Positions 15,696 to 22,916 of a stretch of 25,321 bases of DNA are shown in pieces. The stretch is taken from NCBI GenBank assembly GCA_002315595.1, contig DCHG01000060.1, positions 1-25,321 on the forward strand. Direction: 5' to 3'. The notes under the pieces were generated by a model. The model did not search any database. It saw only the letters and a list, made by a program, of their open reading frames with translations, and had not been told where the DNA came from. A program made the position numbers and the translations under genes. The stretch comes from Clostridiales bacterium UBA1758 (lineage in GTDB: Bacteria; Bacillota; Clostridia; Oscillospirales; UBA1758). Positions within the stretch are counted from its first letter, which is position 1; each line of letters opens with the position of its first letter.

Positions 15696-15753
15696 TTGAA
15701 AAAAAGGGAAATATTTTACTATACTTTTCGGAAAATTCGTACTATACTAGAAT
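15696..15753 (+). promoter_or_regulatory. Probable tandem promoters with TACTATACT direct repeat, upstream of corrinoid operon
   Basis: Candidate P1: TTGAAA (15696-15701), 18 bp, TATACT (15720-15725). Candidate P2: TTTTCG (15725-15730), 17 bp, TAGAAT (15748-15753). The 9-mer TACTATACT occurs at 15717-15725 and 15740-15748, 23 bp apart, about two helical turns. An AT-only stem at 15680-15706 (CTTTTTTTC/GAAAAAAAG) lies just after the previous gene and could be a weak terminator. Confidence 0.5.
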
Positions 15754-15778
15754 TATCAAAGGATCTTAGGAGGAAAAT

Positions 15779-16414
15779 ATGATGGATTTGAATGAAATTT
15801 CGCTGAATTTACAGGCAGGCAAAGCAAAGATTGTCAAACAACTCGTTCAGCAGGCCATTGACGAAGGCGTACCGGCAAGGGACATCCTTGAAAAAGGACT
15901 TCTTGCGGGAATGGATGTCGTCGGTGAAAAGTTCAAGAAAAACGAAGTTTTCGTCCCCGACGTTCTTGTTGCGGCCCGTGCGATGAATTTCGGCACCGAA
16001 CTTTTGAAGCCGCTTCTCGCGGGTGACGGTGCGACCGTCAAGGGCAAAGTCTGTATCGGCACCGTTCAGGGTGACCTGCACGACATCGGCAAAAATCTCG
16101 TCCGTATGATGCTTGAAGGCAAGGGACTCGAAGTCGTCGACCTCGGCACGGACGTTTCGCCGGATACTTTTGTCAACACTGCGAAGGAGCAGAATTGCGA
16201 CATCATCTGCCTTTCCGCGCTTCTAACCACCACGATGGGTACGATGGCGGAAGTCGTCAAAGCCGCCGAAGCCGCGGGAATTCGCGACAAGGTCAAAATC
16301 ATGATCGGCGGCGCCCCCGTCACGCAGGCGTACTGCGATGAGATCGGCGCCGACGCTTACACCACTGACGCCGCTTCCGCCGCCGACTGTGCCGTGGAAT
16401 TGCTTTCCAAATGA
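15779..16414 (+). CDS. Corrinoid (B12-binding) protein, MtaC/MtbC-like
   Basis: A 211-residue methyl-carrier protein with the two-domain layout of MtaC/MtbC/MttC. The N-terminal helical cap (~1-88) includes FVPDVLVAARAMNFG; the Rossmann-like B12 domain (~89-211) has the lower-ligand motif GDLHDIGKNLV with D99-x-H101-x-x-G104, SALLTTTM near 146, and IGGAPVTQAYCDEIGADAY. It would shuttle a methyl group on the cobalt between a substrate-specific methyltransferase and an acceptor enzyme. ATG 15779 follows AGGAGG; the next codon is also ATG. It is the first gene of a three-gene operon, with ATGA overlap into DUF2284. No RamA-type activator lies in the window. Confidence 0.93.
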   Translation: MMDLNEISLNLQAGKAKIVKQLVQQAIDEGVPARDILEKGLLAGMDVVGEKFKKNEVFVPDVLVAARAMNFGTELLKPLLAGDGATVKGKVCIGTVQGDLHDIGKNLVRMMLEGKGLEVVDLGTDVSPDTFVNTAKEQNCDIICLSALLTTTMGTMAEVVKAAEAAGIRDKVKIMIGGAPVTQAYCDEIGADAYTTDAASAADCAVELLSK

Positions 16415-16962
16415 AAACCGAACAGATCGTCGCCGAAATCGTAAAAGCGGGCGCGTTCAAGGCGGCTCCGATCGAACAGGAAAGTTATGTTCTTGACCGT
16501 TCGTTTCGGGACATTTGTGCCTCAAACGGGTGCGGTACGTACGACAAATGCTGGACCTGTCCGCCGTGTATCGGCGATATTGACGAACTTATCGCCCGCG
16601 TCAATACCTTTCCGCACGGAGTCCTTTATCAGACCGTGGGGGAAATCGAGGACAGTTACGACTTCGAGGGTATGATGGAGGTCGGCGAAAAGCACGCCCG
16701 ACTTGGTCAGGAAATTCAGGCGAAGGTTGTGGCGAAAATTCCGGGCAGAACGCTTCATCTGTCCTGTGGCGGATGTCATCTTTGCCCCGAATGTGCCAAA
16801 CGCGTTGACGAACCATGCCGTCACCCTGATCTTGCGCTTGCTCCGATGGAAGGCTACGGTTTCGACGTTTACAATACCGCAAAAGCCACACCGTTAAAAT
16901 ATGTGAACGGGACGAACACGGTGACATATTTTGGCATCGTGCTGTTTGACTCGGCAGAGTAG
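16411..16962 (+). CDS. DUF2284 cysteine-rich putative metal-binding protein
   Basis: A 183-residue protein of the DUF2284 family with ten cysteines in two groups: C36, C41, C47, C50, C53 (GCGTYDKCWTCPPC) and C119, C122, C125, C128, C136 (LSCGGCHLCPECAK). Spacing suggests one or two Fe-S clusters, which is inference; the family has no assigned reaction. It overlaps the corrinoid gene by ATGA and precedes a UroD-family gene by 8 bp, so it is very likely part of the same methyl-transfer pathway, perhaps an electron-transfer or corrinoid-reactivation factor. Confidence 0.88.
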   Translation: MKTEQIVAEIVKAGAFKAAPIEQESYVLDRSFRDICASNGCGTYDKCWTCPPCIGDIDELIARVNTFPHGVLYQTVGEIEDSYDFEGMMEVGEKHARLGQEIQAKVVAKIPGRTLHLSCGGCHLCPECAKRVDEPCRHPDLALAPMEGYGFDVYNTAKATPLKYVNGTNTVTYFGIVLFDSAE

Positions 16963-16970
16963 GTGAAAAA

Positions 16971-18050
16971 ATGGTAAAATACATTGATCCGCCGGTGGTA
17001 ACACGCGACCTGTATTACCGTGCGGCGCGATTTGAACGGCCGGATTTTATCCCGATGACATTTGCAATCAATGCAGCCTGCTTTCACGAATACCCGCTTG
17101 ACGAACTTTTCGGCTTGATGGAAGACCACCCATTCCTTTTCCCGAATTTCAAAAATCCGGGCGAGGATTTCAAACCGGAATATTCCTTGAATACCAATAG
17201 TCACCGCCCGTACACCGATGATTTCGGTTGTGTTTGGGAAACTCCGATGGACGGACTGGTCGGCACGGTCAAAGGTCACCCGCTGGATGATTGGGCGAAG
17301 TACAATTCGTATGTTTTCCCCGATCCCGAAAAGAGCATGGGGTTGATGCCGATCGACTGGGCGCAATATGAACGCGAGGTCGCCGAGGGGCACCGCCGTG
17401 GCGATATCATTGTCGGCGCACTCCGTCACGGACATACTTTTTTGCAACTATCCGATCTTCGCGGATATGAAAACCTTTTGTTCGATATGATGGATGAGGA
17501 GCCTTTGTTGGATGACCTGATCGAGAAGTTGACGCAGTTCAATATCAAACAGATCGAGCATCTTTTGAAGGCGAATGTCGACGTGATTGCGATCCCGGAC
17601 GATCTCGGAATGCAGACGGGACCGATGCTTCGACCGGAGGATTTTCACCATTATATCAAGCCCTGCTATGAACGGCTGTGTGCGCCTGCACGCAAGGCGG
17701 GAACGCTGATCCATATGCACTCGGACGGCGATATCCGACTGCTTGTCGACGATATCATCGAGGGCGGAACGGACATTTTGAATTTGCAGGATGTTGTCAA
17801 CGGTGTCGATTGGATCGGCAAAAAATTCCGTGGTAAGACCTGCATTGAACTCGATGTTGACCGTCAAAAAATTACGCCCTACGGCACACCGAAACAGATC
17901 GACGCACTCATCCGTGAGGAGGTCGAAAAGATCGGTTGCAAGGAGGGCGGGTTGATGATGCTCTACGGGCTCTATCCGGGCGTCCCGCTTGAAAATGCAA
18001 AAGCAGTGATGGACGCGATGGAAAGATACGCGTTCTATTACAACAACTGA
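16971..18050 (+). CDS. UroD-superfamily protein without the MtaA zinc motif
   Basis: A 359-residue TIM-barrel protein of the uroporphyrinogen decarboxylase superfamily. The strand that carries HxC in MtaA reads H248-M-H250-S-D-G (IHMHSDGDIRLL), and the distal cysteine is absent (LYGLYPGVPLENA), so a zinc-thiol mechanism like MtaA's is not supported. Operon context with a corrinoid protein suggests it is the substrate-specific methyltransferase or another corrinoid-dependent partner. Start ATG 16971 follows AGGTG. True HemE activity is unlikely: no other haem genes are near, and the N-terminus (ARFERPDFIPMTF) fits the MtaA-like side families. Substrate unknown. Confidence 0.85.
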   Translation: MVKYIDPPVVTRDLYYRAARFERPDFIPMTFAINAACFHEYPLDELFGLMEDHPFLFPNFKNPGEDFKPEYSLNTNSHRPYTDDFGCVWETPMDGLVGTVKGHPLDDWAKYNSYVFPDPEKSMGLMPIDWAQYEREVAEGHRRGDIIVGALRHGHTFLQLSDLRGYENLLFDMMDEEPLLDDLIEKLTQFNIKQIEHLLKANVDVIAIPDDLGMQTGPMLRPEDFHHYIKPCYERLCAPARKAGTLIHMHSDGDIRLLVDDIIEGGTDILNLQDVVNGVDWIGKKFRGKTCIELDVDRQKITPYGTPKQIDALIREEVEKIGCKEGGLMMLYGLYPGVPLENAKAVMDAMERYAFYYNN

Positions 18051-18057
18051 AAAAATG

Positions 18058-18093
18058 AAAACATCCCCGAATGGCGTCATTCGGGGATGTTTT
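18058..18093. terminator. Bidirectional terminator between convergent operons
   Basis: A 13-bp stem (ACATCCCCGAATG / CATTCGGGGATGT, loop GCGT) flanked by A- and T-runs. It follows the UroD stop by 7 bp and also lies 18 bp past the convergent nitrilase-family gene. Confidence 0.9.
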
Positions 18094-18110
18094 TATGCCT
18101 TTATATCCGT

Positions 18111-19052
18111 TTAGGGTTCGATTTTTCCGGGTGTATGGCGGTCGGCAAGCGAACGGCCGAAATAATCGTCGATCAGTTCGATACCGAATTCACGTATCAT
18201 TTCGTGAATATCGGTGTCACATTCGCTGGTGATCAGCACGGCGCCGAGGTAACCCGGATCGTAAATTTTCACGCCGCGTCCGTATTTTTTGCGAAGTTCG
18301 TTGAGTTTGCCCCAGTTGTGGTCGAGATGGACGACTTCGTAGTCGAGGTTGATGTCGTGTGTGACATAGGGGAAATAATTCGTCGAATGTGCGACGATGT
18401 CGCCCACGGGGTTGATGATCGTACTGTCGCAACCGTTGCCCGCGATACTCCCGACAAACCAACTGCGGCAGGTGTACGCCCAGTTCCTTTGAACAAATCC
18501 GCCGTGGTACATCGAACTGAAAACGAGCAGTTCGGGGCGGCTTTTGACATATTTTTCACGGAGTTCATCAAAATTGAGGTCGAAGCAGATGACGCCGCCG
18601 ACCTTGCCGAATGGCATTTCAACGATCGGCGCATCTTTGCCGTAATAAAATCCGCTAACGGTGTTTTCTTCGATGACGAGGTGGTTTTTGTGGTAATTTC
18701 CGCGGATTTCGCCCTTGTCGTCGATGAAGCAGGAGGTGTTGCGGAATACGCCGTCGTCGCCGGAGATTGCCGCGGAATAGACAAACGAGGTGTGATTTTT
18801 CGCCGCAATTTCACGGATGTGGTCGCACATATCGTTTTTGCGGTATTCGAAATACCTTTTTCGTTGATCGAAGTTCAGATACGGGCGGTCACAGGCTTCC
18901 GGCAGGACGATGAAATCCGGGCGGTCGTAGAGGGCGTTTTCAATGGCTTCATCCAAATGACGAACTTCCTCATCAAAGATCGCGGAAGGATCGTTTCGGT
19001 CGGGAACTTCGATCGGTTTAATACCGAGGGCAGTGACTCTGACATGACGCAT
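18111..19052 (-). CDS. Nitrilase-superfamily carbon-nitrogen hydrolase
   Basis: A 313-residue alpha-beta-beta-alpha amidase/nitrilase fold. The Glu-Lys-Cys triad is visible: E52 (FIVLPEACD), K122 (GNYHKNHLV) and C156 (VGGVICFDLNF). Members hydrolyse amides, nitriles, ureido or N-carbamoyl groups; the exact branch is not clear. Start ATG 19052 follows AGGAGG. It is the last gene of the minus-strand operon, 40 bp after VanZ, with only a weak 4-bp hairpin between. Its relation to the nucleotide-sugar genes upstream is not obvious, unless it de-acylates or de-amidates a sugar-linked product. Confidence 0.9.
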   Translation of the reverse strand: MRHVRVTALGIKPIEVPDRNDPSAIFDEEVRHLDEAIENALYDRPDFIVLPEACDRPYLNFDQRKRYFEYRKNDMCDHIREIAAKNHTSFVYSAAISGDDGVFRNTSCFIDDKGEIRGNYHKNHLVIEENTVSGFYYGKDAPIVEMPFGKVGGVICFDLNFDELREKYVKSRPELLVFSSMYHGGFVQRNWAYTCRSWFVGSIAGNGCDSTIINPVGDIVAHSTNYFPYVTHDINLDYEVVHLDHNWGKLNELRKKYGRGVKIYDPGYLGAVLITSECDTDIHEMIREFGIELIDDYFGRSLADRHTPGKIEP

Positions 19053-19092
19053 AATGAACCTCCTGGCGAAAAAACGGGAAAAACCCGCAAAT

Positions 19093-19560
19093 TCAATGAT
19101 TTTTTATTTTTTGCACACAGAAAAGAGCGAGTGCGAGAAGCAATGTCCCCGTGAGCGCGCCCGAAAAATCAAGCCATACATCCGCCACCATCGAGCCGCG
19201 TTCGGAAAAGATCTGAATGGTTTCGTCGATCAGGGCGACAAGCAGACTCGCGCCTGCGGTGGAGAAAATACGGCGGCGTGTTTGCATCGGAAGTCCCGCA
19301 TAGAGCATTTCAAGTGAAACGCCGAAGGCGAAGAATTCGACGAAATGCGCGATCTTGCGTACCAAATGGTCGGTGACGTTTTCGGCACCCACGATGCCCG
19401 CGAAAAAATCAAAAAGCAAGGTGGTGACGGATTCGCTTTCCGCGGCACTTTCTTGCTTTGAATACATGGAATTGCCCCAAATAAAGGCGAGAATTAACAC
19501 GGTCGTGATGAAAAAGACGACATTTCTGACGCGATTGCGCCCGGTAAAATACTGTTTCAT
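19093..19560 (-). CDS. VanZ-like membrane protein
   Basis: A 155-residue protein with about four membrane helices and VanZ-family motifs: VLILAFIWGNS, LVRKIAHFVEFFAFG, and the polar IDETIQIFSERG...ADVWLDFSGALTG. VanZ confers teicoplanin resistance by an unresolved route; most homologues are wall- or glycan-linked with no assigned function, and a resistance role should not be assumed. The start is ATG 19560, whose A-T-G-A overlaps the stop of the beta-helix gene, rather than the longer frame to 19593. It belongs to the nucleotidyltransferase operon. Confidence 0.85.
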   Translation of the reverse strand: MKQYFTGRNRVRNVVFFITTVLILAFIWGNSMYSKQESAAESESVTTLLFDFFAGIVGAENVTDHLVRKIAHFVEFFAFGVSLEMLYAGLPMQTRRRIFSTAGASLLVALIDETIQIFSERGSMVADVWLDFSGALTGTLLLALALFCVQKIKNH

Positions 19561-20237
19561 CGCTTGTGTACGATTTCGCCGTTGTTTTTCCAAATGCTCT
19601 TTTCGGGGATCATCCCGCGCACGCAGGAGGTCGGGTAGACATTGGAATCGCGGCCGATGACCGTGCCGGGGTTGAGGACGGAATTACAACCGACTTCAAC
19701 GCGATCACCAAGCATGGCACCGACCTTTTTTCGACCGGTTTCCACGGTTTCGTCACCGTTTTTAATCACGACGGGGAGTTTATCACTTTTTACATTCGAC
19801 GTGATCGAGCCTGCACCCATATGGGCGAAATGCCCCAAAATACTGTCGCCGACATAATTATAGTGCGGAACCTGAACATTGTCGAACAAAATGACATTTT
19901 TCAGTTCGGTCGAGTTGCCGACGACGCAATGGTCGCCGATGAGTGCCGAACCGCGGATGAATGCACACTGGCGGATTTCGGTCCCGTGACCGATGATGCA
20001 GGGACCGTGGATGTACGCCGTGGAAAAAACGGTCGCGTCCTTGGCGATCCATACTTCGTAATCGAGTTTGCCGAATTCATCGACGGGATGACGGTATTCG
20101 TCCATGGAAAGCGTTGCGCCAATGTCGAGAATGGTTTGTTTGATATGGTCAAGAGCCTCCCACGGGTATTCGGTCTCGGCAAGAAGTTCCGCCGCTTTGG
20201 TGTGGGAAAGGTCGTAGAGTTCGTTGGTTTTGAGCAT
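19557..20237 (-). CDS. Left-handed beta-helix acyltransferase, GlmU C-terminal-like
   Basis: A 226-residue protein: a helical N-terminus (~1-45) and a hexapeptide-repeat beta-helix (~60-226; IHGPCIIGHGTEIRQCAFIR, then GSALIGDHCVVGNSTELKNV). It resembles the acetyltransferase half of GlmU, including HYNYVGDSILGHFAHMGAG and SITSNVKSD at the acceptor loop, but has no N-terminal pyrophosphorylase domain. The nucleotidyltransferase two genes upstream could supply that activity, giving a split GlmU-like pair. Start ATG 20237 has AAAGGA 9 nt upstream; ATG 20246 sits directly on that SD. Acceptor may be glucosamine-1-phosphate or another amino sugar; unproven. Confidence 0.82.
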   Translation of the reverse strand: MLKTNELYDLSHTKAAELLAETEYPWEALDHIKQTILDIGATLSMDEYRHPVDEFGKLDYEVWIAKDATVFSTAYIHGPCIIGHGTEIRQCAFIRGSALIGDHCVVGNSTELKNVILFDNVQVPHYNYVGDSILGHFAHMGAGSITSNVKSDKLPVVIKNGDETVETGRKKVGAMLGDRVEVGCNSVLNPGTVIGRDSNVYPTSCVRGMIPEKSIWKNNGEIVHKR

Positions 20238-20246
20238 TTGAGTCAT

Positions 20247-20252
20247 TCCTTT
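20247..20252 (-). promoter_or_regulatory. RBS deciding the start of the beta-helix transferase gene
   Basis: AAAGGA on the minus strand, 9 nt before ATG 20237 and directly touching ATG 20246, which is therefore too close to be used. Confidence 0.6.
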
Positions 20253-20253
20253 G

Positions 20254-20628
20254 TTATTCGTGGATCTCGATCGGCGTGCCGTCGGGATCCTTGACAAAAA
20301 ACATTTTTCTTTGGTTGAAAGCGTCGATTCGGATTTCTTCGGGACAATAGCCGCGTTCGACAAGCATTTTACGCGCAGTTTCCGCATCGTCACAGACCAG
20401 CGCAAGGTGACGCAACCCGTAGGCTTCGGGGGAAGACGGACGGGTGGGATGACCGCGGGAGATGAAAACTTCCAGCGTCACGGAGCCGTTGGAAAGCATG
20501 ATGACTTCGTCATTTCGTTCGGGACGGGGATAGTCGGCTTTGACCGAAAATCCGAGTGCCGCGTAAAACGCAAGCGTCCGATCCCGATCGGAGCCGATGA
20601 GCGCCAGATGGTGCATTCCGCGGATCAT
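20254..20628 (-). CDS. VOC-family (glyoxalase-like) protein
   Basis: A 124-residue single VOC domain with paired beta-alpha-beta3 units. Probable metal ligands: H6 or H7 (GMHHLAL), the Glu of SVTLEVFIS, the His of GLRHLALV, and the C-terminal Glu of DPDGTPIEIHE. It most resembles the small YwkD/SMU-type glyoxalase-like proteins, whose substrates are mostly unknown. Start ATG 20628 overlaps the nucleotidyltransferase stop (ATGA), so the two are coupled. A methylglyoxal-related role would be a guess. Confidence 0.85.
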   Translation of the reverse strand: MIRGMHHLALIGSDRDRTLAFYAALGFSVKADYPRPERNDEVIMLSNGSVTLEVFISRGHPTRPSSPEAYGLRHLALVCDDAETARKMLVERGYCPEEIRIDAFNQRKMFFVKDPDGTPIEIHE

Positions 20629-21365
20629 TTATTGATCATTCCCTTGAAGGTTTTTTTCACGCTTTCGTAACTTTCAATATCGCCGATGTCATAACGGTTG
20701 CCCGGCATTTCCATCGCATGAACGGGCACGCGGTCACTGAGCCATGCGGCGAAACTTCCCGGTGCATCGGTGGCACATCCGCCTTCGACGCCTTCCGCGA
20801 TGTATTTCAGATCTTCGCGTATGTAGTAGTAGAACGGCGGGCAACCCCAATGTGTCTGCGGCTCGGCAGGCTTTTCGACCATGGAAAGCACACGCGAGTT
20901 TTCGTCAATGGACATGACGGCGCATTTTTGAAGCACCGAACGTTCCTTTTCATAGTAGCGCATGATGCAGGAGGTCTTTTTTTCCAGCCCGTAGCGGATG
21001 AAGGATTCCATACTGAAATCGATCAAATTGTCGCCCGCCACGACCAAAAGATCGTCGTCGATGCCGAGTTTGCGGATGGCAAGATCCATATCGCGGACTG
21101 CACCGAGACGGGTTTCGTTCGACATTGTGCCGTCGTCGATAAGTGAGACGCGGTATGGCTGTTCCGCCGCCCATTTTTCAAAATGGACGTAGTATTTATG
21201 GTTGGAAATGAGAATGAATTCATCGATCAGCCCGGTTTCCGCAATATCGTCGACGATCCAGTCGAGGATCGCTTTGCCGTTCAATGGCAACAGGGGCTTC
21301 GGAAAATTTTCCGTCAGCGGATATAAACGCGTTGCATAACCTGCCGCTAGGATCAGACATTTCAT
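20625..21365 (-). CDS. Sugar-1-phosphate nucleotidyltransferase (RmlA/MurU/HddC-like)
   Basis: A 246-residue Rossmann-like nucleotidyltransferase. The signature ILAAGYATRLYPLTENFPKP (5-24) binds the nucleotide phosphates, VVAGDNLIDFS carries the metal-binding D112, and VEKPAEP and the final RYDIGDIESYESV are family-typical. It would make an NDP-sugar from NTP and a sugar-1-phosphate; glucose, heptose, MurNAc or GlcNAc phosphates are all possible. Start ATG 21365 with AGGTG 6 nt upstream is preferred over the longer frame to 21380. It is the first gene of the minus-strand operon, behind a strong promoter. Confidence 0.9.
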   Translation of the reverse strand: MKCLILAAGYATRLYPLTENFPKPLLPLNGKAILDWIVDDIAETGLIDEFILISNHKYYVHFEKWAAEQPYRVSLIDDGTMSNETRLGAVRDMDLAIRKLGIDDDLLVVAGDNLIDFSMESFIRYGLEKKTSCIMRYYEKERSVLQKCAVMSIDENSRVLSMVEKPAEPQTHWGCPPFYYYIREDLKYIAEGVEGGCATDAPGSFAAWLSDRVPVHAMEMPGNRYDIGDIESYESVKKTFKGMINK

Positions 21366-21423
21366 GGTATCACCTGACAAATATAATGTTCACATGGCGG
21401 TGCGTACATTGCTTGTTTTTTAA

Positions 21424-21452
21424 ATTATATCATTTGACGCATTGTATTGCAA
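21424..21452 (-). promoter_or_regulatory. Promoter of the nucleotidyltransferase operon
   Basis: On the minus strand: TTGCAA, 17-bp spacer, TATAAT preceded by TGA (extended -10). The predicted leader is ~50 nt. Confidence 0.85.
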
Positions 21453-21492
21453 GGAAAAAAACACCGCAGGTATAAAGAAATGATTAAGAATG

Positions 21493-21524
21493 TCAAAAAT
21501 CCGGCGTTCGTTGCGGAACGCCGG
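21493..21524 (-). terminator. Terminator after the FAD dehydrogenase gene
   Basis: A 9-bp stem (CCGGCGTTC 21501-21509, GAACGCCGG 21516-21524) is followed on the minus strand by ATTTTTGAC. It ends the GH78/FAD operon 10 bp past the stop. Confidence 0.88.
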
Positions 21525-21533
21525 AAAAAAGTC

Positions 21534-22916
21534 TTATTTTTTATCGGAATACTGCTTTGCGATGTAGCGTGCGACATGGACGCCGCTTGCGGATGCGTGA
21601 CTCAGCGAATGGGTGACGCCACTGCAATCGCCGATGACGAAAAGTCCCTTTTGTGCGGTTTCGAGGTTTTTGTCAATGGCGACTTCCATATTGTAGAACT
21701 TGACTTCCACACCATAGAGCAGGGTATCGTCTGCGGCGGTACCGGGGGCGATCTTGTCAAGGGCGTAGATCATTTCGATGATACCGTCGAGAATTCGTTT
21801 CGGCATCACAAGGCTGAGGTCGCCCGGAGTTGCCGAAAGCGTCGGCGTGATGAAACTTTTGTTGATACGCTTCTGCGTACTGCGCTGTCCGCGGATGAGG
21901 TCGCCGAAACGCTGAACGATGACGCCACCGCCGAGCATATTCGAAAGGCGGGCGATGGATTCGCCGTAGCCGTTGGAATCCTTGAACGGTTCGGTGAAGT
22001 GTTTGGAAACGAGAAGCGCGAAATTGGTGTTATCCGTCTGACGTGCAGGATCCTCATAACTGTGACCGTTGACGGTGACGATGCCGTTCGTGTTTTCGTT
22101 GACGACCGCGCCCTTCGGATTCATACAGAAGGTGCGCACGAGATCCTGATATTTTTCGGTCTTATAGACGATTTTGCTTTCGTACAGTTCGTCGGTGATA
22201 TGACGGAACACATCGGCGGGAAGTTCCACACGCACGCCGATATCAACGCGGTTGGAGCGTGTTTCAAGACCGAGGTCGTCGCAGACCTGCTCCATCCACT
22301 TGCTTCCGCTTCTGCCGACGGAAATGATGCACTGTTTTCCCGTGAAATTGCCCTTACTCGTTTCAATCTCATAACCGCCGTTGATTTTGTGAACGGCGTT
22401 GACCGGGGTGAGGAAGTGGAAATCCACATGGTCTTTCAAAAATGCGTAAATATCGGTGAGAACGGCGTAGTTGATATCCGTGCCGAGGTGGCGGACGGAT
22501 GCGTCGAGCAGGTGAAGATTGTTGCGCAGACATTCGGTTTTGAAGCCGGAATTGGCGGTGGTATAAAGTTTGGTGCCACCACCTCCGTGCGCACAGTTGA
22601 TTTCGTCGACATAGCGCATCAGGTCAAGGGCGTGCGCCTTGCCGATATATTCGTAAAGCGTTCCGCCGAATTCGTTTGTAATGTTGTATTTGCCGTCCGA
22701 AAACGCGCCTGCACCGCCGAAGCCGTTCATGATCGAGCAGGTATTGCAGTTGATGCAACCCTTGATCTTTTCGCCGTCGATGGGGCATTTTCGCTTTTCG
22801 AGGGTGTTGCCGTACTCGAAAACGCCGATTTTCAGATCGGGGCATTTTTTGACGAGTTCATAGGACGAAAAAATACCGCCCGGCCCTGCGCCGATAATCA
22901 ATACATCGTAATTCAT
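21534..22916 (-). CDS. FAD-dependent dehydrogenase (COG2509-like)
   Basis: A 460-residue flavoprotein with an N-terminal dinucleotide fold (VLIIGAGPGGIFSSYEL, GxGxxG at 9-14) and a C-terminal flavin loop (KGLFVIGDCSGVTHSLSHAS). Right after the first beta-alpha unit comes a cysteine group (C44, C54, C57, C60: KCPIDGEKIKGCINCNTC) followed by GFGGAGAFSDGKYN, characteristic of the uncharacterised COG2509 family; the cysteines may bind a metal or Fe-S cluster. Start ATG 22916 overlaps the GH78 stop by ATGA, so translation is coupled; the frame to 22949 extends into GH78. Reaction and substrate are unknown. Confidence 0.88.
   Translation of the reverse strand: MNYDVLIIGAGPGGIFSSYELVKKCPDLKIGVFEYGNTLEKRKCPIDGEKIKGCINCNTCSIMNGFGGAGAFSDGKYNITNEFGGTLYEYIGKAHALDLMRYVDEINCAHGGGGTKLYTTANSGFKTECLRNNLHLLDASVRHLGTDINYAVLTDIYAFLKDHVDFHFLTPVNAVHKINGGYEIETSKGNFTGKQCIISVGRSGSKWMEQVCDDLGLETRSNRVDIGVRVELPADVFRHITDELYESKIVYKTEKYQDLVRTFCMNPKGAVVNENTNGIVTVNGHSYEDPARQTDNTNFALLVSKHFTEPFKDSNGYGESIARLSNMLGGGVIVQRFGDLIRGQRSTQKRINKSFITPTLSATPGDLSLVMPKRILDGIIEMIYALDKIAPGTAADDTLLYGVEVKFYNMEVAIDKNLETAQKGLFVIGDCSGVTHSLSHASASGVHVARYIAKQYSDKK

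Noticed and set aside
15678..15778. Cobalamin riboswitch upstream of the corrinoid operon
   Set aside because: The leader is too short and has no B12-box-like sequence that I can recognise.
19075..19087. Hairpin CGGG/CCCG with T-run between VanZ and nitrilase as a terminator
   Set aside because: Only a 4-bp stem; too weak to call, so the genes are treated as one operon.
18087..19154. 355-codon plus-strand open frame opposite the nitrilase gene
   Set aside because: It runs through the terminator and the nitrilase catalytic motifs on the other strand; no start signal.
19093..19560. VanZ-like gene as glycopeptide resistance determinant
   Set aside because: No vanA/B/X/H/R/S genes are present; isolated VanZ-like proteins are common in Firmicutes without a proven resistance role.
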